This document shows positions 1 to 5,941 of a DNA stretch of 9,690 nt, piece by piece (within the stretch, counting starts at the first letter, position 1; each line of letters opens with the position of its first letter). The translations under genes were made by a program, and so were the position numbers. The DNA lies in NCBI GenBank assembly GCA_945861995.1, contig CAMAWZ010000068.1, positions 1 to 9,690 on the forward strand, read 5' to 3'. This DNA comes from Pseudorhodobacter antarcticus. GTDB lineage: Bacteria; Pseudomonadota; Alphaproteobacteria; Rhodobacterales; Rhodobacteraceae. The notes under the pieces were generated by a model, which had not been told where the DNA came from, did no database searches, and saw nothing but the letters and a program-made list of their open reading frames with translations.

Positions 1-185
1 TCTTCGCAGACGGTGACAAGTTTTTTCTCGCGCAGGATATCGCGGGTTTTCGTATAACCTTCTGATGTCGGGGCTTTGACACGAATCCAATCGGGTTTTT
101 TCGGTTGGGCATTGTCGGGGCGATGCGCTTTTTCGGGAGGGCGCGCGCGCGGTTCTGTCGCATCTGGCAGTTTCAAATCGCGCAT
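1..185 (-). CDS. lipA: Lipoyl synthase, N-terminal part (runs off the left edge)
   Basis: Lipoyl synthase is a radical-SAM iron-sulfur enzyme that inserts two sulfur atoms into octanoyl groups on the E2 subunits of 2-oxoacid dehydrogenases and on GcvH, in the cytosol. Only about 61 residues are present. They begin MRDLKLPDATEP and include the family-typical stretches RPDNAQPKKPDWIRVKAP and LVTVCEE; the last is the start of the N-terminal cysteine motif that binds the auxiliary Fe-S cluster. The radical-SAM CxxxCxxC motif lies outside the window. The start is the ATG complementary to 183-185, preceded by a strong AGGAGGG (190-196, minus strand) at 4 nt spacing. It lies 58 bp downstream of the DUF6456-type gene on the same strand and may be co-transcribed with it or use its own promoter. 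Recognition is from remembered LipA N-termini and is firm despite the short length. Confidence 0.9.
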   Translation of the reverse strand, partial: MRDLKLPDATEPRARPPEKAHRPDNAQPKKPDWIRVKAPTSEGYTKTRDILREKKLVTVCE

Positions 186-189
186 GTGG

Positions 190-196
190 CCCTCCT
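190..196 (-). promoter_or_regulatory. Shine-Dalgarno site of lipA
   Basis: The minus strand reads AGGAGGG, 4 nt before the lipA ATG. It is one of the strongest ribosome binding sites in the window and fixes the start. Confidence 0.75.
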
Positions 197-208
197 GACA
201 TTGATGCC

Positions 209-237
209 TAGATAGAACCACACGCGCGATTTTGCAA
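209..237 (-). promoter_or_regulatory. Possible sigma70-type promoter for lipA
   Basis: On the minus strand TTGCAA (237-232) and TATCTA (214-209) are separated by exactly 17 bp. The matches to TTGACA and TATAAT are only partial (4/6 and 3/6). A transcript would start near 202 and give a short leader that still includes the lipA ribosome binding site. If real, lipA can be expressed independently of the gene upstream. This is inference from a weak match. Confidence 0.25.
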
Positions 238-243
238 TGCGCC

Positions 244-1383
244 CTACCCGATCAACGGGCCAGAGCGGCCGTAAACCTCCTCATAATGGCGTGCCAAACG
301 CCGCAGGGCAATGCGCAGCACCACTTTGCCAGACCGCGCCGCCCAGCCCATGCGGCGCTCGGCCTCTTCCACGCCTTCTAAATAGCAGCAGACCCGCAGG
401 GCGATATGGCCCAAATCGGGGCCAAGGTCGGCCAGTGCGGCGGACACGCGCGCGCGCGCATCGCGCGGGGCGGTTTGGCCGTGGCCAGCGCCCCGCCCGC
501 GCGACGCGCCGCCCGTCAGAAACCCTTCCCAGTTCTGCGCCACCGCCGTGCCCATCTGCGCCAATTCAAAATCTTCGCGCAGGCGTTCGGCCGCGCGCAC
601 AAAATCGGGATGCAGATACGGGCTGCCATCCTTTTCGCGCCGCCGCCCCAGAACGGCCACAGGGCTTTCGGCCAAGTTATAGCGGATACGGCGGCCTTCT
701 TCGCCTTTGGCGCCCCCTGCATCCGCGCCGGCAAACGCTGCGCTGGCCTCATTCATCCCGCGCGGGGCCCCTTCAATGCGCGCTTTCAATTCTGCCCGCC
801 CTGCCGCAGTCAACTCGTATGTGTCAACCTTGCCGCCGCCAGTGCCGCACGCGCGCAGGGCAATCCATTCCTTTACCGCAAAGACCTGCGCCAGCGCGCG
901 GTCCACCACCGCCATGCGCATCAGCCGCCCATCGGGCAGTGCACGCATGACGGCTGCTTTTTCCATGGCAGGGGCAATGGCCAAAAACGCCCCCGTTTCA
1001 GCCAAGCGGCGCAACAGGCGCGGCGCGGCTTGGGCAAATTCTGCGTCGTTTAATCCAAAGCGGGAAATCGGGCTGTGATGCATGGTATCCTCGGAAATAT
1101 GGGGGAAATCGCGGCGGGGGCCGCGCTGAAATCTGCATAGGGCTTCATCAATCAGCGGATCGTCGCGCCGCATCTCGCAGCGGCGCACATGACGCAGCAC
1201 AGTCGACGCGTTCAACCCATCTTGCCGCGCCAAAGACCGGATCGACTGGCCCGCTTCGGTATGCGCAAGATATAACCGAAAGGCATTTGGCAGCCAGCTT
1301 GGCAACTGCGCCGCTGCGGATAGATTGGAAACCACCTTCCCCACCTGCGTCTTTTGCATTTGCCTATGTGCCGAATGTTTCAT
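244..1383 (-). CDS. DUF6456-type protein with helix-turn-helix and winged-helix-like segments
   Basis: A 379-residue protein of unknown function that I take to be the DUF6456 family, found in alphaproteobacteria. Residues about 45-70 (SIRSLARQDGLNASTVLRHVRRCE) form a clear helix-turn-helix. Residues about 110-205 look like a second, winged-helix-type unit, ending in YELTAAGRAEL, typical of a wing and final helix. A low-complexity Ala/Gly linker (about 208-230) leads to the C-terminal domain (about 233-375), which carries the RRIRYNLAESPVAVLGRRRE and YLHPDFVRAAERLREDFE stretches. There is no signal peptide or membrane segment, so it is cytosolic and probably binds DNA. The start is the ATG at 1383, with AGGA (1393-1390) 6 nt before it; a GTG directly before it (1386) would be too close. 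It is divergent from the DUF6477-type gene and 58 bp upstream of lipA. An autoregulatory role is possible but inferred. Confidence 0.8.
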   Translation of the reverse strand: MKHSAHRQMQKTQVGKVVSNLSAAAQLPSWLPNAFRLYLAHTEAGQSIRSLARQDGLNASTVLRHVRRCEMRRDDPLIDEALCRFQRGPRRDFPHISEDTMHHSPISRFGLNDAEFAQAAPRLLRRLAETGAFLAIAPAMEKAAVMRALPDGRLMRMAVVDRALAQVFAVKEWIALRACGTGGGKVDTYELTAAGRAELKARIEGAPRGMNEASAAFAGADAGGAKGEEGRRIRYNLAESPVAVLGRRREKDGSPYLHPDFVRAAERLREDFELAQMGTAVAQNWEGFLTGGASRGRGAGHGQTAPRDARARVSAALADLGPDLGHIALRVCCYLEGVEEAERRMGWAARSGKVVLRIALRRLARHYEEVYGRSGPLIG

Positions 1384-1416
1384 CACCTATCCTAAAGTCG
1401 TTACGCTGCATTTACA

Positions 1417-1437
1417 TAGAATTGTTGCTAAATTCTA
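1417..1437. repeat. 7-bp inverted repeat with 7-bp spacer, possible operator
   Basis: TAGAATT (1417-1423) and AATTCTA (1431-1437) are perfect reverse complements separated by GTTGCTA. The geometry, with half-site centres 14 bp apart, would fit a dimeric DNA-binding protein. It lies about 34 bp upstream of the DUF6456-type start and about 95 bp upstream of the DUF6477-type start. It overlaps the candidate -10 of the former, so binding there could repress that gene. The regulator is unknown; the adjacent helix-turn-helix protein is the obvious candidate. Confidence 0.35.
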
Positions 1438-1519
1438 AACAGTGCCCCACTTGCGCGCGCGCTGAAACCATAAGTTGTGCAACGATAGGTTGAATCACGC
1501 TAGCCTTCAATCACAAGTT

Positions 1520-1526
1520 AAGGAGG
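1520..1526 (+). promoter_or_regulatory. Shine-Dalgarno site of the DUF6477 gene
   Basis: AAGGAGG sits 5 nt before the ATG at 1532. It decides the start: an in-frame ATG at 1475 would add 19 residues but has no ribosome binding site. Confidence 0.75.
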
Positions 1527-1531
1527 CTTCG

Positions 1532-1816
1532 ATGACAGATTTCAGGACTACCGTACAACAATTACAGCGCCCCAAGATGCTGATCCACGCCGCAAGGATG
1601 GGTTTGACAGACTATCGGCGGGATCGTGATTTGCGCCGATTGGGCCATATGTCGTTGCCACCCGAACTGGCCCTACCACATTTGCTGCAAGCAGAAGAAT
1701 TGGCAGAGGAAAAGCGGCGCAGAGGCGATTTAGGTTATTCGCCGCTGCAGCACATTGATTTGCTGATCGCGGTCTTGGCGGAAATGCGCCTGTTGCCGCG
1801 CGCTGCTGCTGCCTGA
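1532..1816 (+). CDS. DUF6477-type small protein
   Basis: A 94-residue protein of unknown function, recognised as the DUF6477 type seen in Rhodobacterales. It reads MTDFRTTVQQLQRPKMLIHAARMGLTDYRRDRDLRRLG and is rich in charged residues, with a likely all-helical fold. The segment LLQAEELAEEKRRRGDLGYSPLQHIDLLIAVLAEMRLL is amphipathic and could mediate oligomerisation or partner binding. There are no cysteines, no membrane segment and no signal peptide. The ATG at 1532 is chosen for its near-consensus ribosome binding site. It is divergent from the DUF6456-type gene, an arrangement that suggests a shared regulatory region and perhaps related jobs. The only call possible is a conserved cytosolic protein of unknown role. 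Confidence 0.8.
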   Translation: MTDFRTTVQQLQRPKMLIHAARMGLTDYRRDRDLRRLGHMSLPPELALPHLLQAEELAEEKRRRGDLGYSPLQHIDLLIAVLAEMRLLPRAAAA

Positions 1817-1833
1817 TCACAGCTGCGGCAGCA
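1807..1833 (+). repeat. Small hairpin over the DUF6477 stop codon
   Basis: TGCTGCC (1807-1813) and GGCAGCA (1827-1833) form a 7-bp perfect stem with a 13-nt loop that includes the stop codon. No T-run follows, so it is not a classical terminator. It could protect the mRNA 3' end or be chance in Ala-rich codons. Confidence 0.25.
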
Positions 1834-1905
1834 CTAAACAACCCTGAGGCGATCGAGATTAGGGCAATGATTCGCAGAAAATTACATCCCAATGCAGCCT
1901 GACTA

Positions 1906-1935
1906 GGCCGCCCCCATGGTCACATCGGGGCGGCC
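1906..1935. terminator. GC-rich hairpin between convergent genes, likely terminator
   Basis: GGCCGCCCC (1906-1914) pairs perfectly with GGGGCGGCC (1927-1935) around a 12-nt loop. It lies between the ends of the DUF6477-type gene (plus) and the mttB-like gene (minus, stop 9 bp away), where a bidirectional terminator is expected. The plus strand has only a short TTTT shortly after it, and the minus strand has no T-run close by. The stem is convincing, but strict rho-independence is not. Confidence 0.55.
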
Positions 1936-1944
1936 CATCACATT

Positions 1945-3486
1945 TTAGATAAATGCATCCGGCATTTCAGATTTACGCCGCGCCACATAGGACTCTAGGC
2001 TCTCACGAATGCCAGCGTCCAAATCAGGGGCTTGATAGTCGCCCAGCATTTTGGTCACACGCTCGCCCGCAAGGGCTTGCGTGTCGCGCGCGCCTTCCTC
2101 GAACCATGTCTCGAACGGTTTATAATCGAACAAATCACTGCGCCAGAAGGCCGATTTGAAATTGGCCTGCGTATGCTCACAGCCCAGAAAATGCCCGCCT
2201 GGCCCCACTTCGCGCAGCGCATCCATGGCTTGGCCGTTGGTATCCATTTGGATGCCTTGGGCCAAATGGTGCAGCGTGCCCAGCTGATCTGCGTCCATCA
2301 CGAATTTCTCGTAAGACGACACAAGACCGCCTTCCAGCCACCCGCAAGCGTGCAGCATGAAATTCACCCCCGCCAGCAGCGCCATGTTCAGGCTGTTCGC
2401 CGTCTCGTAGGCCGCCTGCGCATCGGGCAATTTGCTGCCGCAGAAAGACCCGCCCGACCGGTACGGCAGGCCCATCCGCCGTGCCAGTTGCCCTGCGCCA
2501 TAGGTAATATGCGCAGCCTCGGGCGTGCCAAACGTGGGCGCACCCGAATTCATGTCGATGGATGTCACAAAGGCCCCAAAAATCACCGGCGCGCCTTTGC
2601 GCACCAATTGGCTATAGGCGACACCTGCCAAAACCTCGGCCAACACTTGGGTCAGCGTGCCTGCCACCGTCACAGGGGCCATTGCGCCGCCCACAATGAA
2701 CGGGCTGATGATCGCGGCTTGGTTCGCGCGGGCGTACACTTCCAAAGCGCCCATCATGATGCCGTCAAATGTCAGCGGGCTGTTGATGTTGATCAGGCTG
2801 GTCATCACGGTGTTTTGATCAACAAAATCATTACCAAACAGCAGCTTGGCCATTTCCACCGAATCGGTTGCGCGGCTGGGCTCGGTCACCGACCCCATGA
2901 ATGGTTTGTCTGACAGCGTCATATGCGCCAGCAGCATATCCAAATGGCGCTTGTTCACAGGCACGTCGGTCGGCTCGCACACCGTGCCGCCCGAATGGTG
3001 CAGCCATTTGCTCATATAGCCCAGCTTCACGAAATTTTGGAAATCATGCAGCGTGGCATAGCGCCGCCCGCCTGCCGCATCGCGCACGAAGGGGGGGCCG
3101 TAAACGGGGGCCAGCACCAAGTTGCGCCCGCCAATATCAACATTTCGCTCGGGGTTGCGGGCATATTGGGTAAAGGTTTTGGGCGCGGTTTCGCACAACT
3201 TGCGCGCCAACCCGCGCGGAATATGCACCCGCTCGCCGCGCACATCTGCCCCTGCTGCGCGCCACAGGTCCAATGCGGCTGGGTTTTCAATGAAATTGAC
3301 GCCGATTTCTTCCAAAACCGTATCGGCATTCCATTCGATGATGGCCAGCGCTTCATCGTTCAATATCTCAAAATTGGGAATATTGCGCTGGATGAACTTT
3401 GCAGTTTCAAAAGACACTGCCGTACGCTCGGCCCGCCGCGCAGACCCGCCGCCGCCCCGTACCCGCCGCCCTACATCTTCGTTCAT
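1945..3486 (-). CDS. MttB-superfamily (trimethylamine methyltransferase-like) protein, non-pyrrolysine
   Basis: A 513-residue member of the MttB superfamily. Such enzymes move a methyl group from a quaternary or tertiary amine to a cobalamin-bearing corrinoid protein. Archaeal MttB uses pyrrolysine, while non-Pyl relatives such as MtgB, MtpB and MtcB act on glycine betaine, proline betaine and carnitine. Full family length is present: an Arg/Gly-rich N-terminus (about 7-22), the early segment NADTVLEEIGVNF (about 53-65), and a barrel-like body with SPFIVGGAMAPVTVAGTLTQ (about 261-280). The segment SGGSFCGSKLPDAQAA (about 344-359) is near where Pyl lies in archaeal MttB. The frame contains no amber codon. 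The start is the ATG at 3486, with AGGAG 6 nt before it; an abutting GTG at 3489 is too close. No corrinoid-protein gene is adjacent, so substrate and acceptor are unknown. A methylated amine or betaine is inferred. Confidence 0.85.
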   Translation of the reverse strand: MNEDVGRRVRGGGGSARRAERTAVSFETAKFIQRNIPNFEILNDEALAIIEWNADTVLEEIGVNFIENPAALDLWRAAGADVRGERVHIPRGLARKLCETAPKTFTQYARNPERNVDIGGRNLVLAPVYGPPFVRDAAGGRRYATLHDFQNFVKLGYMSKWLHHSGGTVCEPTDVPVNKRHLDMLLAHMTLSDKPFMGSVTEPSRATDSVEMAKLLFGNDFVDQNTVMTSLININSPLTFDGIMMGALEVYARANQAAIISPFIVGGAMAPVTVAGTLTQVLAEVLAGVAYSQLVRKGAPVIFGAFVTSIDMNSGAPTFGTPEAAHITYGAGQLARRMGLPYRSGGSFCGSKLPDAQAAYETANSLNMALLAGVNFMLHACGWLEGGLVSSYEKFVMDADQLGTLHHLAQGIQMDTNGQAMDALREVGPGGHFLGCEHTQANFKSAFWRSDLFDYKPFETWFEEGARDTQALAGERVTKMLGDYQAPDLDAGIRESLESYVARRKSEMPDAFI

Positions 3487-3697
3487 CACAATCTCCTGTC
3501 ATTTTTTCTCTTATGCCCAATTGTGCAGCCCCATCGCCCCCCAAAATCGCCATCTGCGCGCCATTTGCGACATATGCAGCAATCAAAACCGACATCCGCT
3601 TTCACTTTGGCCCAAATACCTAAAAACCGCAGGGGCAATCCCTAAATTCGCCTCCCTGCCCTTGCGATTTACAACCTCAAAGGCTAGGCAAAGGCGC
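3487..3697. promoter_or_regulatory. Divergent intergenic region between the mttB-like gene and guaA
   Basis: This 211-bp gap must carry both promoters and is richer in A/T runs than the flanking genes. It contains a 6-bp inverted repeat, GCAGGG (3629-3634) with CCCTGC (3654-3659), and a 19-nt loop, 39 bp before guaA. I see no recognisable riboswitch. A TTGCGA (3662-3667) and TAGGCA (3685-3690) pair at 17-bp spacing is too weak, and too close to the guaA start, to call as a promoter. Confidence 0.35.
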
Positions 3698-5254
3698 ATG
3701 ATACACCATGACAAACTTCTGATTATCGACTTTGGCAGCCAAGTCACCCAGCTGATCGCCCGCCGCCTGCGCGAGCTGCGCGTTTATTGCGAAATTCACC
3801 CCTATAACAAAGTGGACACTGCCTTTTTGGCAAATTTTGCGCCCCGCGCGGTGATTTTGTCAGGCGGGCCTGCCTCGGTGTTTACCCAAGGCGCGCCCCT
3901 GCCCCCGCCGACCTTGTTTGACATGAACATCCCCGTTTTGGGCATTTGTTACGGCCAACAGGCAATGATGCATATGCTGGGCGGCAAAGTGGAACGCGGC
4001 CATGGCACAGCAGAATTTGGCCGCGCCTTTGTGACACCCGCAGGCGACGATTTGGCCATTTTGGAGGGCTGGTTCGCCGATGCCCGCGAACAGGTTTGGA
4101 TGAGCCATGGCGATCATGTCAGCCAAATTGCCCCCGGATTTCAGGTGTATGGCACATCGCCCAATGCGCCTTTTGCCATCACCGCTGATCCCGCGCGCCA
4201 TTTCTATGCCGTGCAATTCCACCCCGAAGTGCATCATACCCCCAAAGGCGCGAAATTGTTCGAAAATTTCGTGCGCCTTGCGGGGTTTAAGGGTGATTGG
4301 ACAATGGGCGCTTACCGCGCCGAGGCGATTGCGAAAATCCGCGCGCAGGTTGGGGACGCACGTGTGATCTGTGGTCTATCGGGCGGGGTTGATAGTTCGG
4401 TCGCGGCTGTGCTGATCCACGAAGCGATTGGCGATCAGTTGACTTGCGTGTTTGTCGATCATGGCCTGCTGCGTTTGGGCGAGGCAGAGCAGGTCGTGAC
4501 CATGTTCCGCGACACCTATAAGATGCCGCTGATCCATGCCGAAGAATCGGAATTGTTCCTGACTGCGCTGCAAGGCGTGTCTGACCCCGAGGTCAAACGC
4601 AAAACCATTGGGCGGCTGTTTATCGATGTGTTCCAAAAACACGCCACCGCCGTGGGGGGGGCAAAGTTTTTGGCCCAAGGCACGCTGTATCCTGATGTCA
4701 TCGAATCGGTGTCGTTTTCGGGCGGGCCTTCGGTGACGATCAAATCGCACCATAATGTCGGCGGTCTGCCCGAAAAGATGGGGCTAAAGCTGGTGGAACC
4801 GCTGCGCGAACTTTTCAAAGACGAGGTGCGCGCTTTGGGGCGCGAGCTGGGCTTGCCGGCTGCCTTTATCGGCCGCCATCCCTTCCCTGGCCCTGGCCTT
4901 GCCATCCGTTGCCCGGGCGAGATTACCACAGAAAAGCTGGATATTCTGCGCCGCGCTGATGCCGTCTACATCGACCAGATTCGCAAACACGGCCTATATG
5001 ACGACATCTGGCAGGCTTTTGCCGCTATTTTGCCGATGAAAACCGTGGGCGTCATGGGCGACGGGCGCACTTATGATTATGCGCTGGCCCTGCGCGCGGT
5101 GACATCGGTCGACGGCATGACCGCCGACACCTACCCCTTTACCCATGACTTTCTGGGCGAGACGATGACACGCATCATCAACGAAGTGGGCGGCGTGAAC
5201 CGTGTGTTTTACGACATCACATCCAAGCCGCCCGGCACGATCGAGCTGGAATAA
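3698..5254 (+). CDS. guaA: GMP synthase (glutamine-hydrolysing)
   Basis: A complete 518-residue GuaA, the last step of GMP synthesis: XMP + ATP + glutamine gives GMP, AMP, PPi and glutamate. The N-terminal class I amidotransferase domain begins at LLIIDFGSQ, has SGGPASV and the LGICYGQQ nucleophile elbow (Cys84), then HPEV with His175 and Glu177, completing the triad. The ATP-pyrophosphatase domain opens with the PP-loop SGGVDSS (228-234). The C-terminal dimerisation domain carries FPGPGLAIRC and ends SKPPGTIELE, close to the usual family ending. Length matches the family (about 510-525). The open frame extends far upstream to 3122, but homology starts at MIHHDKLLIIDFG, so the ATG at 3698 is used; its ribosome binding site is weak (an AGG at 3686 or AAGG at 3691). 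The gene is monocistronic between divergent and convergent neighbours. Confidence 0.98.
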   Translation: MIHHDKLLIIDFGSQVTQLIARRLRELRVYCEIHPYNKVDTAFLANFAPRAVILSGGPASVFTQGAPLPPPTLFDMNIPVLGICYGQQAMMHMLGGKVERGHGTAEFGRAFVTPAGDDLAILEGWFADAREQVWMSHGDHVSQIAPGFQVYGTSPNAPFAITADPARHFYAVQFHPEVHHTPKGAKLFENFVRLAGFKGDWTMGAYRAEAIAKIRAQVGDARVICGLSGGVDSSVAAVLIHEAIGDQLTCVFVDHGLLRLGEAEQVVTMFRDTYKMPLIHAEESELFLTALQGVSDPEVKRKTIGRLFIDVFQKHATAVGGAKFLAQGTLYPDVIESVSFSGGPSVTIKSHHNVGGLPEKMGLKLVEPLRELFKDEVRALGRELGLPAAFIGRHPFPGPGLAIRCPGEITTEKLDILRRADAVYIDQIRKHGLYDDIWQAFAAILPMKTVGVMGDGRTYDYALALRAVTSVDGMTADTYPFTHDFLGETMTRIINEVGGVNRVFYDITSKPPGTIELE

Positions 5255-5830
5255 TCAGGCGAAGCTGCCCTTCGCGGCCCAATCGGTAACAGCATTGCGC
5301 CCGTTTGGCGCCTCGCGCGCGCGCAGGGCTTCGGGCAGATCGGCGGCATCGCCAAGATAGCCCACGGCAATCACGGCGTGCAGCGTAAAATCGCTGGGCA
5401 TATGCAAGCTGGCTGCCAGTTTGGCGGCATCAAACCCGCCCATGGCGTGGCTGATCATACCCATGTCCTGCGCCTGCAAGGCCAGATGCCCCCAAGCCGT
5501 GCCTGCATCAAAGCCCGCCCAAGCATTCGGCGTATCCGCGCCGTCGCGGGTGGTCACACTGCGCGAGGCCCACGCAATCAGCCCCGCTGCCTTGGGGGCC
5601 CAAACTGCGTTAAAATCGGCCAAAGTCGCCGCAATATGTGCAAAGCCCGCATCGCCGCGCAAACCATAGGCCGCGCGCCACGGCTGGTTGTTGCTGGCCG
5701 AAGGGGCCCAGCGGGCGGCTTCCAGCAATTGCAGCATCTGTCCCTCGCTCATTTCCGTGCTGGCAAAGGCGCGGGGCGAATGGCGGCTTAGAAACTGGGC
5801 GTGGACAGGGTGATCGGCGCTGCGTGTCAT
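5255..5830 (-). CDS. Nitroreductase-family flavoprotein
   Basis: A 191-residue member of the FMN-dependent nitroreductase superfamily, which uses NAD(P)H to reduce nitro compounds, quinones or other acceptors; many members have unknown natural substrates. The N-terminal RHSPRAF (16-22) and WAPSASNNQPW (41-51) match the FMN-phosphate and isoalloxazine contacts of the family. Residues about 102-135 (NAWAGFDAGTAWGHLALQAQDMGMISHAMGGFD) form the conserved dimer and flavin-binding helix and following loop. AVIAVGYLGD (152-161) is the usual C-terminal beta strand. No signal peptide or membrane segment is present, so it is a soluble homodimer by family. The start at 5830 has AAGGA 10 nt upstream, slightly long spacing. 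Its stop codon directly abuts the guaA stop. The specific substrate cannot be told. Confidence 0.9.
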   Translation of the reverse strand: MTRSADHPVHAQFLSRHSPRAFASTEMSEGQMLQLLEAARWAPSASNNQPWRAAYGLRGDAGFAHIAATLADFNAVWAPKAAGLIAWASRSVTTRDGADTPNAWAGFDAGTAWGHLALQAQDMGMISHAMGGFDAAKLAASLHMPSDFTLHAVIAVGYLGDAADLPEALRAREAPNGRNAVTDWAAKGSFA

Positions 5831-5941
5831 GGTTTTGGTATCCTTTACATTCTTGCCCGCTATCTAGGGCAAGGCTGCGCTAAGGCAACCCAATTGCGTA
5901 TAGCGCTTGCAGCAGCTTTGGCCCTGCAGTATCGCTGAGCC
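5831..5941. promoter_or_regulatory. Divergent intergenic region between the nitroreductase and MFS genes
   Basis: This 111-bp region must promote both genes. It contains a 7-bp inverted repeat (5852-5873). A plus-strand TTGCAG (5907-5912) and TATCGC (5930-5935) pair at 17-bp spacing would give a near-leaderless MFS transcript. That would fit the absence of any Shine-Dalgarno before 5942, but the match is poor. Confidence 0.3.
5852..5873. repeat. 7-bp inverted repeat with 8-bp spacer, possible operator
   Basis: CTTGCCC (5852-5858) and GGGCAAG (5867-5873) are perfect reverse complements around GCTATCTA. It lies 22 bp upstream of the nitroreductase start and about 70 bp upstream of the MFS start. 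That position would allow one regulator to control a redox enzyme and an exporter together. No regulator gene is adjacent. In a transcript it could also form a short hairpin. Confidence 0.3.

Larger units (their letters stand above)
1384..1531. promoter_or_regulatory. Divergent intergenic region between the DUF6456 and DUF6477 genes
   Basis: This 148-bp region must hold the promoters for both divergent genes. It is more AT-rich on its left half and contains the inverted repeat at 1417-1437, a 10-bp alternating GC tract (1453-1462) and a GAATC site (1492-1496), which fits the GANTC target of the alphaproteobacterial CcrM methyltransferase. A minus-strand TATGTA (1418-1413) could be a -10 element, but its -35 partner is poor. 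No convincing plus-strand promoter was found by eye. Confidence 0.4.

Noticed and set aside
406..1053. Long plus-strand open frames opposite the DUF6456-type gene, up to 237 residues.
   Set aside because: Their Arg/Pro/Cys/His-rich translations are typical of antisense frames in GC-rich DNA, and they have no ribosome binding site. The minus-strand frame carries recognisable domains.
1867..1902. A tiny plus-strand frame MIRRKLHPNAA ending in TGA.
   Set aside because: Eleven codons with no good ribosome binding site and no sign of coding constraint; it lies between the DUF6477 stop and the terminator hairpin.
3662..3690. TTGCGA and TAGGCA at 17-bp spacing as a guaA promoter.
   Set aside because: The -10 match is poor and transcription would begin at the ATG, leaving no ribosome binding site on the mRNA.
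3122..3697. The guaA reading frame stays open far upstream, giving a 710-residue protein.
   Set aside because: The extension is antisense to the mttB-like gene, has no family similarity and reads as low-complexity. GuaA homology begins exactly at the ATG at 3698.
5840..5858. A minus-strand TTGCCC / TGTAAA pair at 17-bp spacing as the nitroreductase promoter.
   Set aside because: The predicted transcript start falls beyond the AAGGA ribosome binding site, so the mRNA would lack it.
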